DNA from: Phycisphaerae bacterium
Lineage (GTDB): Bacteria; Chloroflexota; Anaerolineae; 4572-78; J111
Direction of reading: 5' to 3'
Length of the DNA: 64,000 bases
NCBI GenBank assembly: GCA_028285035.1
Contig: JANQQF010000019.1
Location: 79,161 to 143,160 of the forward strand
The notes beneath the pieces were generated by a model. It was not told the origin of the DNA and searched no databases. It saw only the letters and a list, made by a program, of their open reading frames with translations. Both the position numbers and the translations under genes were made by a program. Below, piece after piece: positions 25,767 to 33,775 of this stretch (its first letter is position 1; every line of letters starts with the position of its first letter).

Positions 25767-27032
25767 TTACAACTCTGTCCAGGCATTTTCTTCTCCGGCA
25801 GAGACCGCCAGAATCGGGGCGCGATAGGCGGCCTCCAGGATCGGGATCACTGCTTGGTGGGTCATCGTTTCATACACCGGGCTGGCCCGAAAGAGGTAGT
25901 CGGTCCAGGTCTCGGTTGGCGCTGGCGGGCTGGCGTAGCGGGTACAATATTTGAGGCGGGGGAGGATTGTCAGGCGGTCCAGATTGGTGACCACCACATA
26001 ATCCAATTCAGGGTTGAGATCGCGAGCCGTACCAGCCAACACCGCATCAAACCAACCCACCCGAAAGGGACCTTGCCATTGATTGGGGCCGTTGTGCCGA
26101 TCCGCTAGGTGGGGGAGTAGGTGGGGTGCTTCGGTGGGTAGGGGGCCGGGGCCGTGTCGATGCAGGTAGGGGCGGCTGACTCCGAGGTAGGTGACCGCCA
26201 GGGTGTGGCTGAAAGGGTCTAACAACTTTGTAGCCTCAGCACAGCGGGTGCCTGTTTTTGTGACATAGGGTCGGGTGCCAAAGTGATAATCCAGGAGGGT
26301 GCCCTGTGCCCCTTCCAGGATGGTGGTTTCCGAGGTCAGGGTGTGCCCCAAAAAGTCGTCTCCTTGCGCCGACCCCAGGAGACACGGGGCCAACGTTTGC
26401 CCCACCTCTGCTAGGCGCTGGATCAGGCCGGTGGGCTGGAAGGTTGGGGTGTGTTGGCTTAAAAATTGGGCTAATTCGGCGCTATCTGGGAGGGACTGTA
26501 ACGTTTCAATGGTATAGCGATGGAGGCGGTGGGCTTTTTCGGCTAACTGTTGGGGGCGGATCAGATCACCGGCGGTGATGACCTGCTCGGGAAATTGGCG
26601 TTGATAGTGAAAGGTCTCGCCCACCCCAATGCCGACCGAGCCCAGCCGCCGCTGGCCCCGGCTGATTTCTCTGGCCCGATTGATCAGCTTGTGCCACGGC
26701 GTGACGATCGGACAGCGGCTATCGATCTTGAGCCGTTGTAAGGGCTGGGGCAGCCCGTTGTTCTGGTGGACCTCCGCTTCGCGCAACAAGCTAAAGGGTT
26801 GGATCACCATCTGCTGACTGAGCAAGGTCTTGACGTGAGGGCTGACCACCATCCCCGCCCCAAATTGAGCAAATAGATGGGTTTGGCCCTGATGCACCAC
26901 GTGGTGGGCGGCTTGAGGCCCGCCGTTATAGCGGATGATGGTGGTCGCTTGTCGGGTCTTGGTCAGCCAAGCCACCGTATGCCCCTTGCCTTCATCCCCA
27001 AACCCTAAGCCGCAGACAACATATGTTTTCAT
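25767..27032 (-). CDS. Divergent adenylosuccinate synthetase (PurA) homolog of uncertain substrate
   Basis: The N-terminus CGLGFGDEGKGH (residues 7-18) is the PurA P-loop GDEGKGK with its last Lys changed to His; Asp13, the catalytic base in E. coli PurA, is kept. RYNGGPQAAHHV (34-45) replaces the canonical RYQGGHNAGHTV: catalytic His43 is kept, but the IMP-contacting Asn is Gln40. Further PurA landmarks are ILEGAQGTLLD, YVTKTGTRCAEA and YVVVTNLDRLTILPRLKYC. The aspartate-binding TTGRxRR loop is not recognisable; GPFRVGWFDAV is at its place. Length (421 aa) is normal. Most likely a paralog acting on another purine or acceptor rather than housekeeping PurA. It lies 10 bp after a 53-aa gene, in one operon. 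Confidence 0.8.
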   Translation of the reverse strand: MKTYVVCGLGFGDEGKGHTVAWLTKTRQATTIIRYNGGPQAAHHVVHQGQTHLFAQFGAGMVVSPHVKTLLSQQMVIQPFSLLREAEVHQNNGLPQPLQRLKIDSRCPIVTPWHKLINRAREISRGQRRLGSVGIGVGETFHYQRQFPEQVITAGDLIRPQQLAEKAHRLHRYTIETLQSLPDSAELAQFLSQHTPTFQPTGLIQRLAEVGQTLAPCLLGSAQGDDFLGHTLTSETTILEGAQGTLLDYHFGTRPYVTKTGTRCAEATKLLDPFSHTLAVTYLGVSRPYLHRHGPGPLPTEAPHLLPHLADRHNGPNQWQGPFRVGWFDAVLAGTARDLNPELDYVVVTNLDRLTILPRLKYCTRYASPPAPTETWTDYLFRASPVYETMTHQAVIPILEAAYRAPILAVSAGEENAWTEL

Positions 27033-27042
27033 AGGTGGAATT

Positions 27043-27204
27043 TTACAAAAAGATCAGGTATCGCTCAATAAACCGTCGGGTGTATGAAAGCAAGGCCTTA
27101 AAAAGCCCTGCCACAACTTTGCCTCGCTCGGCCCGTCCCTGTTGCAAAAGCTGGGCATAATCCACATTGTCTAAACGGCTCGATTCTTTACGTGTATCAA
27201 ACAT
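27043..27204 (-). CDS. 53-residue protein with basic amphipathic C-terminus, first gene before the PurA-like gene
   Basis: An ATG at 27204 follows CAGGAG at 7 nt. The product begins MFDTRKESSRLDN and continues DYAQLLQQGRAERGKVVAGL with a helical, basic, amphipathic tail (FKALLSYTRRFIERYLIFL). The stop is 10 bp before the PurA-like ATG, so the two are probably co-transcribed. I do not recognise a family; the pattern resembles small bacterial helix proteins with repeated Ala/Arg-rich faces that may associate with membrane. A 13-bp perfect inverted repeat flanks its ribosome binding site and start. Confidence 0.6.
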   Translation of the reverse strand: MFDTRKESSRLDNVDYAQLLQQGRAERGKVVAGLFKALLSYTRRFIERYLIFL

Positions 27205-27250
27205 TGCACCGCTCCTGTTGCTAAAGTGATTACTTCTTTTGATACACGTA
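27189..27250 (-). promoter_or_regulatory. 13-bp perfect inverted repeat flanking a ribosome binding site and start codon
   Basis: TACGTGTATCAAA (27189-27201) and TTTGATACACGTA (27238-27250) are exact reverse complements separated by 36 nt. The loop contains the CAGGAG ribosome binding site and the ATG of the 53-aa gene, and the downstream arm encodes its codons 2-5. It could form an mRNA hairpin presenting the start in its loop, or be two half-sites for a DNA-binding protein. Confidence 0.5.
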
Positions 27251-27303
27251 GCATAGGTGGAACGGTGTCCTATTGCATAGAGGCAAGCGTCCCTATTGTG
27301 TCC

Positions 27304-28440
27304 TTACTTTCTCTCCTCACCAAAGCCAGCCTCCCGGGCCAAAACAATGGCTTCACCACGACTGGTGACGTGTAGTTTGCCAAAGATGTTTGAAACATAG
27401 TTCCGAATCGTCTTTGGAGAGAGGACCAAGGTTTTGGCGATCTCTGGGTTTTGATACCCTTGCGCCAGCAGTTGGAGGACCTCTTGTTCCCGGACTGTTA
27501 GGTTCCAGTTTGTTTTGGGGTGGGCCGATGGGGCGGCTTGCGTCGGCGGTGCAGTGACACCCAGGAAACGGTAAACCTCAGTTAGAAAATCTGACCAAGC
27601 GGGTTCGCTCTGCAACAGGATGTGATTCTGGCTGGCCAGGGGGACAAATCGAGCACCGGGGATATACGCGGCGGTCAAGCGGCCTTGCTCAAACGGCACC
27701 AAGGCATCACCGCTGGCGTGCAAGACTAAGGTCGGGGTGGTTAGGCTTGCGGCACTCGCTCGCACATCAAGCTCGTTTAGGGTTTTGACAATGCTGACGG
27801 CGGTGGCTGGAGCGGTGGAGATGCGTTGTAGATGGTTGAACCATTGGACTTGCGCTTGATCGGCTTCGGGTAAAAATTGGGTGGTGAAGACCTGACGAAA
27901 GGCTGGATTTTCTCGCCCCCAGCCCAACTCAATCAGCTTGAGCAACATCGCCACCTCTTCCCGATCTTGCTCAGAGGGATTGCGCTTGAGCCGACCTTGC
28001 AGATAGGTGCCGTATAGAATGAGATGGCTCACTTTTTCCGGATGCCGCGCCGCGTACGCCATCGCAATCAGGCCGCCTTGGGACATCCCAAACAGCGGAA
28101 ATCGTTCCAGGCCTGCTGCCTCAATCACGGTTTCCAAATCTTGCACCCAAGCCTCAAAGGATTGGTTTGCCAGGTCCCGGTCGGACAAACCACAGCCCCG
28201 TTTATCATACCGAATCAAAGTGTGGTGTTGGGATAAAGCCGCCAGCCAAGGCTGCCATACCGGGCTTTGCCAATCATACTCCAGATGGCTCATCCAGTTG
28301 GCCACCTTCACCAACACCGGCCCTTGCCCCATCGTGGCATAGGCAATTGTTACATTATCAGGGGCCAGGCAAAATTGAATCTCTTGGTTCATAAGGCTAT
28401 GTACCTGGGGCATTGTATCACAACCAGATATAGCGGGCAA
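27304..28440 (-). CDS. LuxR-type regulator with N-terminal alpha/beta-hydrolase domain
   Basis: Residues ~20-290 are an alpha/beta hydrolase: PVLVKVANWMSHLEYDW, LIRYDKRGCGLSDR, nucleophile elbow GMSQGG, and PTLVLHASGDALVPFEQG with the acid residue and a later ASQNH histidine. Residues ~315-375 are a LuxR helix-turn-helix (LTVREQEVLQLLAQGYQNPE, then IAKTLVLSPKTIRNYVSNIF). This fusion is known from actinobacteria and Chloroflexota; the hydrolase fold is thought to sense or process a small ligand. No strong ribosome binding site is seen; starts at codons 10 or 17 are possible. It follows the TetR-controlled membrane gene by 14 bp on the same strand and may share its transcript. Confidence 0.88.
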   Translation of the reverse strand: MPAISGCDTMPQVHSLMNQEIQFCLAPDNVTIAYATMGQGPVLVKVANWMSHLEYDWQSPVWQPWLAALSQHHTLIRYDKRGCGLSDRDLANQSFEAWVQDLETVIEAAGLERFPLFGMSQGGLIAMAYAARHPEKVSHLILYGTYLQGRLKRNPSEQDREEVAMLLKLIELGWGRENPAFRQVFTTQFLPEADQAQVQWFNHLQRISTAPATAVSIVKTLNELDVRASAASLTTPTLVLHASGDALVPFEQGRLTAAYIPGARFVPLASQNHILLQSEPAWSDFLTEVYRFLGVTAPPTQAAPSAHPKTNWNLTVREQEVLQLLAQGYQNPEIAKTLVLSPKTIRNYVSNIFGKLHVTSRGEAIVLAREAGFGEERK

Positions 28441-28454
28441 TGGACTTGTGGAAT

Positions 28455-29039
28455 TTACTTAACTACGGTGTCACTTGCATTTTGCAACCTACGCCGTTTG
28501 AAAAACAGTTGGGTTAGATATACCAAAAAAAGTATGATAATCAATAATACTGTTAGCGAACCTATGACGAATTTGATCAGGATGAATAATCTGGTTAAGA
28601 GATCGAAGATCAAAATGGGGGTGTTCAGGGTGCTTAAAATCAAAAAGACACCCAAATTTTCCAACCAATCCAGTATAACGGCTAAGCCGCCTAACAGCGG
28701 TAAATAACGCCAACGTGAACCAGCCGGATAAATTTGTTTGGTCAACATTGCCAGGGCGATGGTAAAAAATAAGCCTGCGGTGAGAGGGTAAAAGATATCC
28801 AGGGGGAGGATGACTGTTTGGTAGAGGGTCAAACCTGCCTCATTGTATTGTTGTGCGACGGTATATAAATTTTCCGAAAGTAACGTCGGCACCTCCAACA
28901 AACTCATTCCCTCTGTTACCGCATCAAAGCGGTTCACTTGTGGTAGAATAACTAAGTTTCCCGCAATAAAGAGAAAAAGTGTAATCAGTAGATAAGGCCA
29001 TTTTGCGAATGCTTCAAATTTTTGGGCTAGTGTTGTCAT
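28455..29039 (-). CDS. Polytopic membrane protein under TetR-type control
   Basis: AGGAGC precedes the ATG. Four to five hydrophobic segments are visible (WPYLLITLFLFIAGNLVIL, YPLTAGLFFTIALAML, LPLLGGLAVILDWLENLGVF, IKFVIGSLTVLLIIILFLVY). No family I can name. The operator at 29064-29085 in its upstream region is almost identical to that in front of the divergently placed regulator unit, which implies repression by the TetR protein encoded at 29291-29875. Membrane proteins controlled this way are often exporters or stress proteins, but no transporter motif is present. Confidence 0.75.
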   Translation of the reverse strand: MTTLAQKFEAFAKWPYLLITLFLFIAGNLVILPQVNRFDAVTEGMSLLEVPTLLSENLYTVAQQYNEAGLTLYQTVILPLDIFYPLTAGLFFTIALAMLTKQIYPAGSRWRYLPLLGGLAVILDWLENLGVFLILSTLNTPILIFDLLTRLFILIKFVIGSLTVLLIIILFLVYLTQLFFKRRRLQNASDTVVK

Positions 29040-29063
29040 GATATGCTCCTGTTTAATATTAGG

Positions 29064-29085
29064 TTGGACTGAATGTTCATTCCAA
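29064..29085. promoter_or_regulatory. TetR-type operator, copy 1
   Basis: A 22-bp imperfect palindrome: TTGGA, one variable base, then TGAATGTTCATTCCAA. Nine of eleven positions per half match. It sits 25 bp upstream of the membrane protein ATG. Copy 2 at 29879-29900 differs at one base only. Confidence 0.75.
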
Positions 29086-29111
29086 TTTTATGATAAAAAA
29101 TTTTAGACGAG

Positions 29112-29291
29112 GTTAAGTAGACCGAAGACAGTTTTGGGAAAAACGAAAACTTGGAAGGGTGAAAATTACGCCTAAACAGGCTTACAAATCGGTTTACTTA
29201 TTAATGATTCGCCAAAATCCATTCAATTTTCGATCTGTTTGGACGAAGCTCGGAATCTCTAAATCTCATTACTTTTTGCGAATCACTTAAT
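29112..29291 (+). repeat. Dispersed ~180-bp repeat, copy A
   Basis: Starts near TTAAGTAGACCG, contains CGGTTTACTTATTAATGATT then CGCCAAAAT, and ends ATTACTTTTTGCGAATCACT. The same ordered landmarks recur at 42331-42532 and 42552-42719. Internal inverted arms pair ATTAATGATTCGCCAAAA with the terminal TTTTTGCGAATCACTTAAT. It runs up to the stop codon of the TetR gene. No coding capacity. Confidence 0.65.
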
Positions 29292-29875
29292 TACGCCTCA
29301 TATTTGATGGCATCCCAAAAGGTATCGATCGCCATTTCAATGACGGTTTGATCTAAACCTTGAATGCCAGAAATATGATTGCGAATTAGTGCGCCAAAGG
29401 CCCCGTGCACCATAGGCAAAAAAAACTCTAGTGGAATGTCTTTGATCACTTTTTGCTCGCGCGCTTTGACAAACATTGTATTTAGCCGACTCCACCGTTC
29501 AGCGGACTCGGCCATCAATTGCGCTGTCATGTATGGAGAGGCCGCAAATCGTTCTCCAAACAAAAATTCCTTGGGGTGGGCCAAGTAATGATGGCACATT
29601 GTGCGCCAGACATGGGTAAATTGCTCTTGGGGCGTGCCGTTATCGGGGTATGCAGCAAAAATGGCTTCAGCTAACTTTGCCCGAATAATTTGAAACAATT
29701 CATACAATAGGACATCTTTGCTTTCAAAGTAGTTGTAAATCGTGCCCATCCCAACATTTGCCTGCTTAGCAATGCGAGACATTGCGGTGGCCTGAATGTC
29801 ATACGTTACAATTAAATCTAGCGTTGCGGCGAGAATGTCATCTCTTTTGGTTGATTCCATTTTTATCATCAACAT
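29291..29875 (-). CDS. TetR-family transcriptional regulator
   Basis: Residues ~10-58 are a TetR helix-turn-helix domain: RDDILAATLDLIVTYDIQAT, then MSRIAKQANVGMGTIYNYFE and SKDVLLYELF. The remaining ~135 residues are the ligand/dimer domain. Start at 29875 or at codon 6; no clear ribosome binding site helps. The operator palindrome lies directly upstream (29879-29900), overlapping the -10 region of a promoter whose -35 TTGACA is at 29923-29928, so autorepression is expected. The second operator places the membrane gene at 28455-29039 in the regulon. The inducer is unknown. Confidence 0.9.
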   Translation of the reverse strand: MLMIKMESTKRDDILAATLDLIVTYDIQATAMSRIAKQANVGMGTIYNYFESKDVLLYELFQIIRAKLAEAIFAAYPDNGTPQEQFTHVWRTMCHHYLAHPKEFLFGERFAASPYMTAQLMAESAERWSRLNTMFVKAREQKVIKDIPLEFFLPMVHGAFGALIRNHISGIQGLDQTVIEMAIDTFWDAIKYEA

Positions 29876-29878
29876 GGC

Positions 29879-29900
29879 TTGGATTGAATGTTCATTCCAA
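29879..29900. promoter_or_regulatory. TetR-type operator, copy 2 (autoregulatory)
   Basis: Same 22-bp palindrome as at 29064-29085 with T instead of C at the sixth base. It lies between TTGACA (29923-29928, minus strand) and the TetR start, over the expected -10/+1 region. Confidence 0.75.
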
Positions 29901-29955
29901 ACTTAACACACAATTTATAGTTTGTCAATTGGTGATTATTTTCTTAGCAGGTGTC

Positions 29956-30387
29956 TTAAAGCTGGACCCCAACTCCCAAGCGATAGACCAGTTCACCACC
30001 CAACCAAGCGGTGACCCCGACTAACACTAAGCCCAATACCATACAGGCTAGGTAGGCCAAGCGTTGCTCGGCCAACACCTGCCGATTGCGTAGCCGCATG
30101 TAAATCAGGACACCATTCACCACAAGCAAGGCGATACCAGCGGTGATGTGATTGTTGACCGTGTCCAGGCGGGGATCACCGATCTCTAACTGAGACTGAT
30201 CGACCAGCCCAGCTAGACTGGCCAGCAGGGTAGCCACGGCGCTGAGGATGAAGGCCCAGGCGGCAAAACGCTCCACCTCGGTGCTACCTCGCCAGAGATA
30301 GAACAGGGTTAGCCCCACCCCCAGAACATAGAAGGCGATGGGGAAATGAACGGTCATCGGGTGGAGCGGATGGCCGAAGAAGGTCAT
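29956..30387 (-). CDS. DUF2231 family membrane protein
   Basis: The N-terminus GHPLHPMTVHFPIAFYVLGV is the DUF2231 signature, followed by four hydrophobic helices and the family motifs VNNHITAGIALLVVNG and GGELVYRLGVGV. The histidines suggest metal or haem interaction, but the function of the family is not established. The ATG overlaps the stop of the adenosyltransferase gene by 4 nt (ATGA), so the two are translationally coupled. Confidence 0.88.
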   Translation of the reverse strand: MTFFGHPLHPMTVHFPIAFYVLGVGLTLFYLWRGSTEVERFAAWAFILSAVATLLASLAGLVDQSQLEIGDPRLDTVNNHITAGIALLVVNGVLIYMRLRNRQVLAEQRLAYLACMVLGLVLVGVTAWLGGELVYRLGVGVQL

Positions 30388-30944
30388 TTGATGTCCTTGG
30401 CCAAGGTGGTGTCATCCCCAGCTAGCATCTCCTCATAACGGCCCAGGGCAAAGAGCAACGAGGAGAGGCGATTGAGATAGGGGGCGATCAGGTCGTTATC
30501 CAAATCTCCCTGGTGCATCAGGCGGGTGACGTGTCGCTCGGCTCGGCGAATGACGGTGCGGGCTATATCGAGTAGGGCGCTGATCTTGTTGTCGCCGGGA
30601 ATAACAAATTGGGTCAGCGGTGGGGTTTCATCGCCAAGCTTATCGGTTTCGACTTCCAGCCACTCGACCCGATCGGCCGTAATCCGTTTGGGCAATTTGA
30701 CCCCAGGCGCTGAGGCCAGCTCGCCCATCAAAATCCACAAGTCACGCTGACACTCCAAGATCAAGGTCTTGGTGCGATGATTGACCAGGGTTTCGGCCCG
30801 AGCCAATCCCAAAAAGGCGCTGGCTTCATCCACGGTGCCATAGGCCTCGGGCCGCAGATCATACTTGGCTACTTTATCTTTTCCTAACAGACTGGTATAG
30901 CCTTCATCCCCGTTGCGGGTGTAAAGGATGGTTTTTTTTGACAT
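30384..30944 (-). CDS. PduO-type cob(I)alamin adenosyltransferase
   Basis: The N-terminal ATP-binding motif TRNGDEGYTSLLG corresponds to the family TKTGDxGxTxLxxG. LGLARAE, the core helix LDIARTVIRRAERHVTRL and YLNRLSSLLFALGRYEE match the PduO/MMAB trimeric family. It adenosylates cob(I)alamin to coenzyme B12 or processes the cobyrinic acid a,c-diamide. Length (186 aa) is normal. A ChlI/ChlD-type chelatase lies ~2 kb away on the same strand and could serve the same cofactor pathway. Overlaps DUF2231 by 4 nt. Confidence 0.93.
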   Translation of the reverse strand: MSKKTILYTRNGDEGYTSLLGKDKVAKYDLRPEAYGTVDEASAFLGLARAETLVNHRTKTLILECQRDLWILMGELASAPGVKLPKRITADRVEWLEVETDKLGDETPPLTQFVIPGDNKISALLDIARTVIRRAERHVTRLMHQGDLDNDLIAPYLNRLSSLLFALGRYEEMLAGDDTTLAKDIK

Positions 30945-31093
30945 AAAGAAACGCTTTCGTTTTAGTTCGATAGAATTTATGGTTTTATATAGACAGAATC
31001 AGGCAGGCCTCGAAGTAGACAATAGGAAGTAAGGAAAAGATAGTTATGCTACCGTTTTAATTTTACCCCCTAATGCTTAATCCTTACTTCTTA

Positions 31094-32146
31094 TCACACT
31101 AATCTCAAGTTCGGGACAACATCACAATCCCAGCCGACGGTGTCATCAGCTTTGAACCGCCAGTAGGCGGCGGCACCAATCATCGCAGCGTTGTCGGTGC
31201 AGAGAAAGAGTGGGGGCACGCGCACCGGGCACTTGGCGCCCGCCATAATGCGATTGCGCAGCAAGCTGTTGGCCGAGACACCCCCCGCCAACAAAATTTC
31301 TGTGGCCTCGTGGGCCTCGGCTGCGGCTTTGGTCTTCTGCACCAAAACATCAACTACGGCCATTTGGAAAGAAGCGGCAATGTCAGCGACAGGCATCTGC
31401 TCAAGCTGTTTTTTTGTGTCCTCATCAGGCTGATGCATTCGATCAACCTTGCTATATTTTTGCACTTCCCGCAGCACAGCCGTTTTCAGACCGGAGAAGC
31501 TAAAGTCGAAGCTGTCGCCCAGCCAAGCGCGGGGAAATTTGTAGGCGTTGGGGTTGCCATCCTCGGCTACCTTTTGGATGGCCGGTCCCCCTGGATAGCC
31601 GACGTTGAGAATGCGGGCCACCTTGTCAAAGGCCTCGCCCGCCGCATCATCGATGGTCCGGCCCAGGATTTCATAATCGCCGTGCCCCTTGAGCAGAGTC
31701 AACTCGGTATGCCCCCCGGACACAATCAAGGCCACCGCTGGAAAGTTGATAGGCGGTGGCTCGGTTTGATCCTCAATGGCTAGCCAGTTGGAGTAGAGAT
31801 GTCCCTCCAGATGGTTGACCCCGATCAAGGGCTTATCAAGGGCCAGAGCCAGCCCCTTGGCGGCATTGACCCCCACCAGCAGGCTGCCTGCCAGACCAGG
31901 GCCGTAGGTCACAGCCACAGCATCGACCTCGTTCCAGCCCGTGCGGGCTTCAATCAGGGCGTCTTGAATGACGGTGCTGATGGCCAAAACGTGTTGACGG
32001 GAGGCTACCTCTGGGAAAACGCCGCCATAGCGGCGATGGATATCGATTTGAGAAGCGACGATGTTGGAGCGAATAAAGGCCCCATCTTCAATCACTGCCG
32101 CCGCAGTTTCATCACAGGATGTTTCAATGGCCAAAATTTTGGTCAC
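31094..32146 (-). CDS. tsaD: tRNA N6-adenosine threonylcarbamoyltransferase TsaD
   Basis: [19 protein letters not shown] at the start, [10 protein letters not shown], the metal-binding HLEGHLYS (His112, His116), [20 protein letters not shown], and [12 protein letters not shown] near the end are all TsaD hallmarks. It transfers the threonylcarbamoyl group to A37 of ANN-decoding tRNAs together with TsaB/TsaE. Length (350 aa) is typical. Its ATG is 5 bp after the NUDIX gene stop, so these two form an operon. Other t6A genes are not in the window. Confidence 0.97.
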   Translation of the reverse strand: MTKILAIETSCDETAAAVIEDGAFIRSNIVASQIDIHRRYGGVFPEVASRQHVLAISTVIQDALIEARTGWNEVDAVAVTYGPGLAGSLLVGVNAAKGLALALDKPLIGVNHLEGHLYSNWLAIEDQTEPPPINFPAVALIVSGGHTELTLLKGHGDYEILGRTIDDAAGEAFDKVARILNVGYPGGPAIQKVAEDGNPNAYKFPRAWLGDSFDFSFSGLKTAVLREVQKYSKVDRMHQPDEDTKKQLEQMPVADIAASFQMAVVDVLVQKTKAAAEAHEATEILLAGGVSANSLLRNRIMAGAKCPVRVPPLFLCTDNAAMIGAAAYWRFKADDTVGWDCDVVPNLRLV

Positions 32147-32151
32147 GATAC

Positions 32152-32706
32152 TTACAACTCACCTTTCTGCCAGGCAGCCAAGGCCTGAATATTCGACTCA
32201 AACGCAATGTTCTCGGGCAAGGTTTCGGGGCTAAAAACTTTGACATCGGCCACATCGTCACCCGGTTGGAGCTGCCCGCCGGTCACCTGCCCCTGATACA
32301 TAATCAAAACACCGCTACCTCGGTAATCTTCGTAGTAGAAGACATCCAACAGCTTGGTGATCTCGACAATCAAGCCGGTTTCCTCCAAACACTCCCGGGC
32401 TGCCGCCTCTTGTGGGGTCTCCCACAACTCCATAAAGCCGCCCGGCAAACACCAACTGCCGATTTCCGGCTCCATACTACGTTGGGTCAAGACGACCTGG
32501 CCGTCTTTTTCCGCTAGAACCGCTGCGCCCACCTTGGGGTCGATAAATTGGATAAAACGGCACTCTGGACAGACGCGCCGCACCCGGCCATAGGCCTCCT
32601 TATTGACCATCTCGGCTCGACAACGGGGACAGTAGGTGAAGCCTTGGCGCAAGGCCGCCGCTTCTTCTGCGGTTAGGGTGATTTCGTCGTCTTTGTTTTC
32701 GGACAT
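32152..32706 (-). CDS. NUDIX hydrolase with N-terminal zinc ribbon
   Basis: Two CxxC pairs near the N-terminus (YCPRCRAEM and [10 protein letters not shown]) form a zinc ribbon as in NudC-like enzymes. The Nudix box is complete: G(x5)E(x7)RExxEExG in [20 protein letters not shown] then TGL. The substrate is probably a nucleotide-type pyrophosphate; the exact one cannot be read from sequence. It is directly upstream of tsaD in the same transcript. Confidence 0.92.
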   Translation of the reverse strand: MSENKDDEITLTAEEAAALRQGFTYCPRCRAEMVNKEAYGRVRRVCPECRFIQFIDPKVGAAVLAEKDGQVVLTQRSMEPEIGSWCLPGGFMELWETPQEAAARECLEETGLIVEITKLLDVFYYEDYRGSGVLIMYQGQVTGGQLQPGDDVADVKVFSPETLPENIAFESNIQALAAWQKGEL

Positions 32707-32726
32707 TGGTTAGTTGGTATCCTCTA

Positions 32727-32800
32727 CTCTACCCCCCTCAGTCCCCCCTGCAAGGGGAGAACAACTTCTCCCCTCCCAGCGGGAGCGGATGGGGGAGGGA
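32727..32800. repeat. C/G-tract REP-like intergenic repeat
   Basis: Runs of C and G (CCCCCCTCAGTCCCCCCTGC, CTTCTCCCCTCCCAGCGGGA, GGGGGAGGG) can fold into imperfect hairpins. A related C-tract/G-tract block recurs inside the coding region at ~40158-40250. This style of repeat is often found many times per genome in filamentous bacteria. Confidence 0.45.
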
Positions 32801-32840
32801 AAAATTTTTGTTATAAAATTGACGTCTTATGGCTACTCAA

Positions 32841-33716
32841 CTACCGCAACTCATCCTTCACCGTCTGATACAACGTATCTGCCTTAAGATCACCCAAGGC
32901 ATAGCAGGGGCCGTTGAGTTCGATGGCCAAGGCTTGGGCTAGACCGCGATCAAAGCTGGCGTGCTCCATATTGATGACAACGGAGCGGATGCCTTCTTCA
33001 ACGATCATTCGGGCGGCCCGGTGCGCTTCTTCCTGAGCCGGTAGGTTTGAGACCGAGACATTGCCCGCCCCATCGGTCAGCAAAATCATCAGGGGCATCA
33101 CTTCAGGATTGGCCCGAATGTGCTGGGTCATCACCCGGTGGGCCAGCAGCAAACCCGCTGAAAGGGGTGTCTTCCCCCCTACGGGCACGTCGGCCAAGGC
33201 GCTCTTCGCCAACTCCACACTGGAAGTGGGCGGTAGGGCCAGTCGGGCTTCCTCTTTTTGGAATACGACCAAACCGACTTGGTCGCGACGTTGGTAGGCA
33301 TCCATCAAGAGACTCATAATCGCCCCTTTAGTCGCTTCCATCCGCTCGGCTGCGGCCATACTCCAACTGGCATCCACCACAAATAAAATTAGGTTGGCGG
33401 CGCGGCGTACCCGTACTTTATCCTGAATATCCCCGCGCTCGACGGCAAAGGCCCGCTCAGAGCGGTCACGATTGACTTGGTGCGGGGCGGCGGCGCGCAG
33501 AGTGGCGTCAAAGGCCAAATCCTTGGGCTTGCCTTGGGCGGGGCGTGATTGCACATAGCGACCCCGTTTTCGATCGGTTTTAGTATAGCTGCGTTTTCCC
33601 GCGCTAGAGCGGGTCATTTTGTCCAGTGGCGTCTGCAAGCGTCGAGTGCTAAAATCCTGACCAACATTGGCTTGATTGGTGGCCTGGCTTTTATCGCCCG
33701 ACGCTTGATTGGACAT
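32841..33716 (-). CDS. ChlD-like VWA subunit of a Mg/Co chelatase, expressed by frameshift from the ChlI frame
   Basis: Residues ~110-291 are a von Willebrand A domain with a MIDAS: DASWSM (usual DxSxS), the Thr of GGKTPLSAG and LTDGAGN. The N-terminal part (SSAGKRSYTKTDRKRGRYVQ, then FDATLRAAAPHQVNRD) is the basic segment seen between the AAA and VWA parts of ChlD/BchD/CobT-like proteins. The frame is open upstream of this ATG to the A9 tract at 33790-33798, where a -1 shift joins it to the ChlI frame and gives a continuous 683-residue protein. The VWA protein partners the AAA ATPase in metal insertion into a tetrapyrrole. With a cobalamin adenosyltransferase nearby, cobalt is more likely than magnesium. 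Confidence 0.85.
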   Translation of the reverse strand: MSNQASGDKSQATNQANVGQDFSTRRLQTPLDKMTRSSAGKRSYTKTDRKRGRYVQSRPAQGKPKDLAFDATLRAAAPHQVNRDRSERAFAVERGDIQDKVRVRRAANLILFVVDASWSMAAAERMEATKGAIMSLLMDAYQRRDQVGLVVFQKEEARLALPPTSSVELAKSALADVPVGGKTPLSAGLLLAHRVMTQHIRANPEVMPLMILLTDGAGNVSVSNLPAQEEAHRAARMIVEEGIRSVVINMEHASFDRGLAQALAIELNGPCYALGDLKADTLYQTVKDELR

Positions 33717-33775
33717 ATCGGGCTGCTGAGGAGGCGTGCCGGTGGGCAGCGACTCGGGTGAAGAATCGGGTTCGC

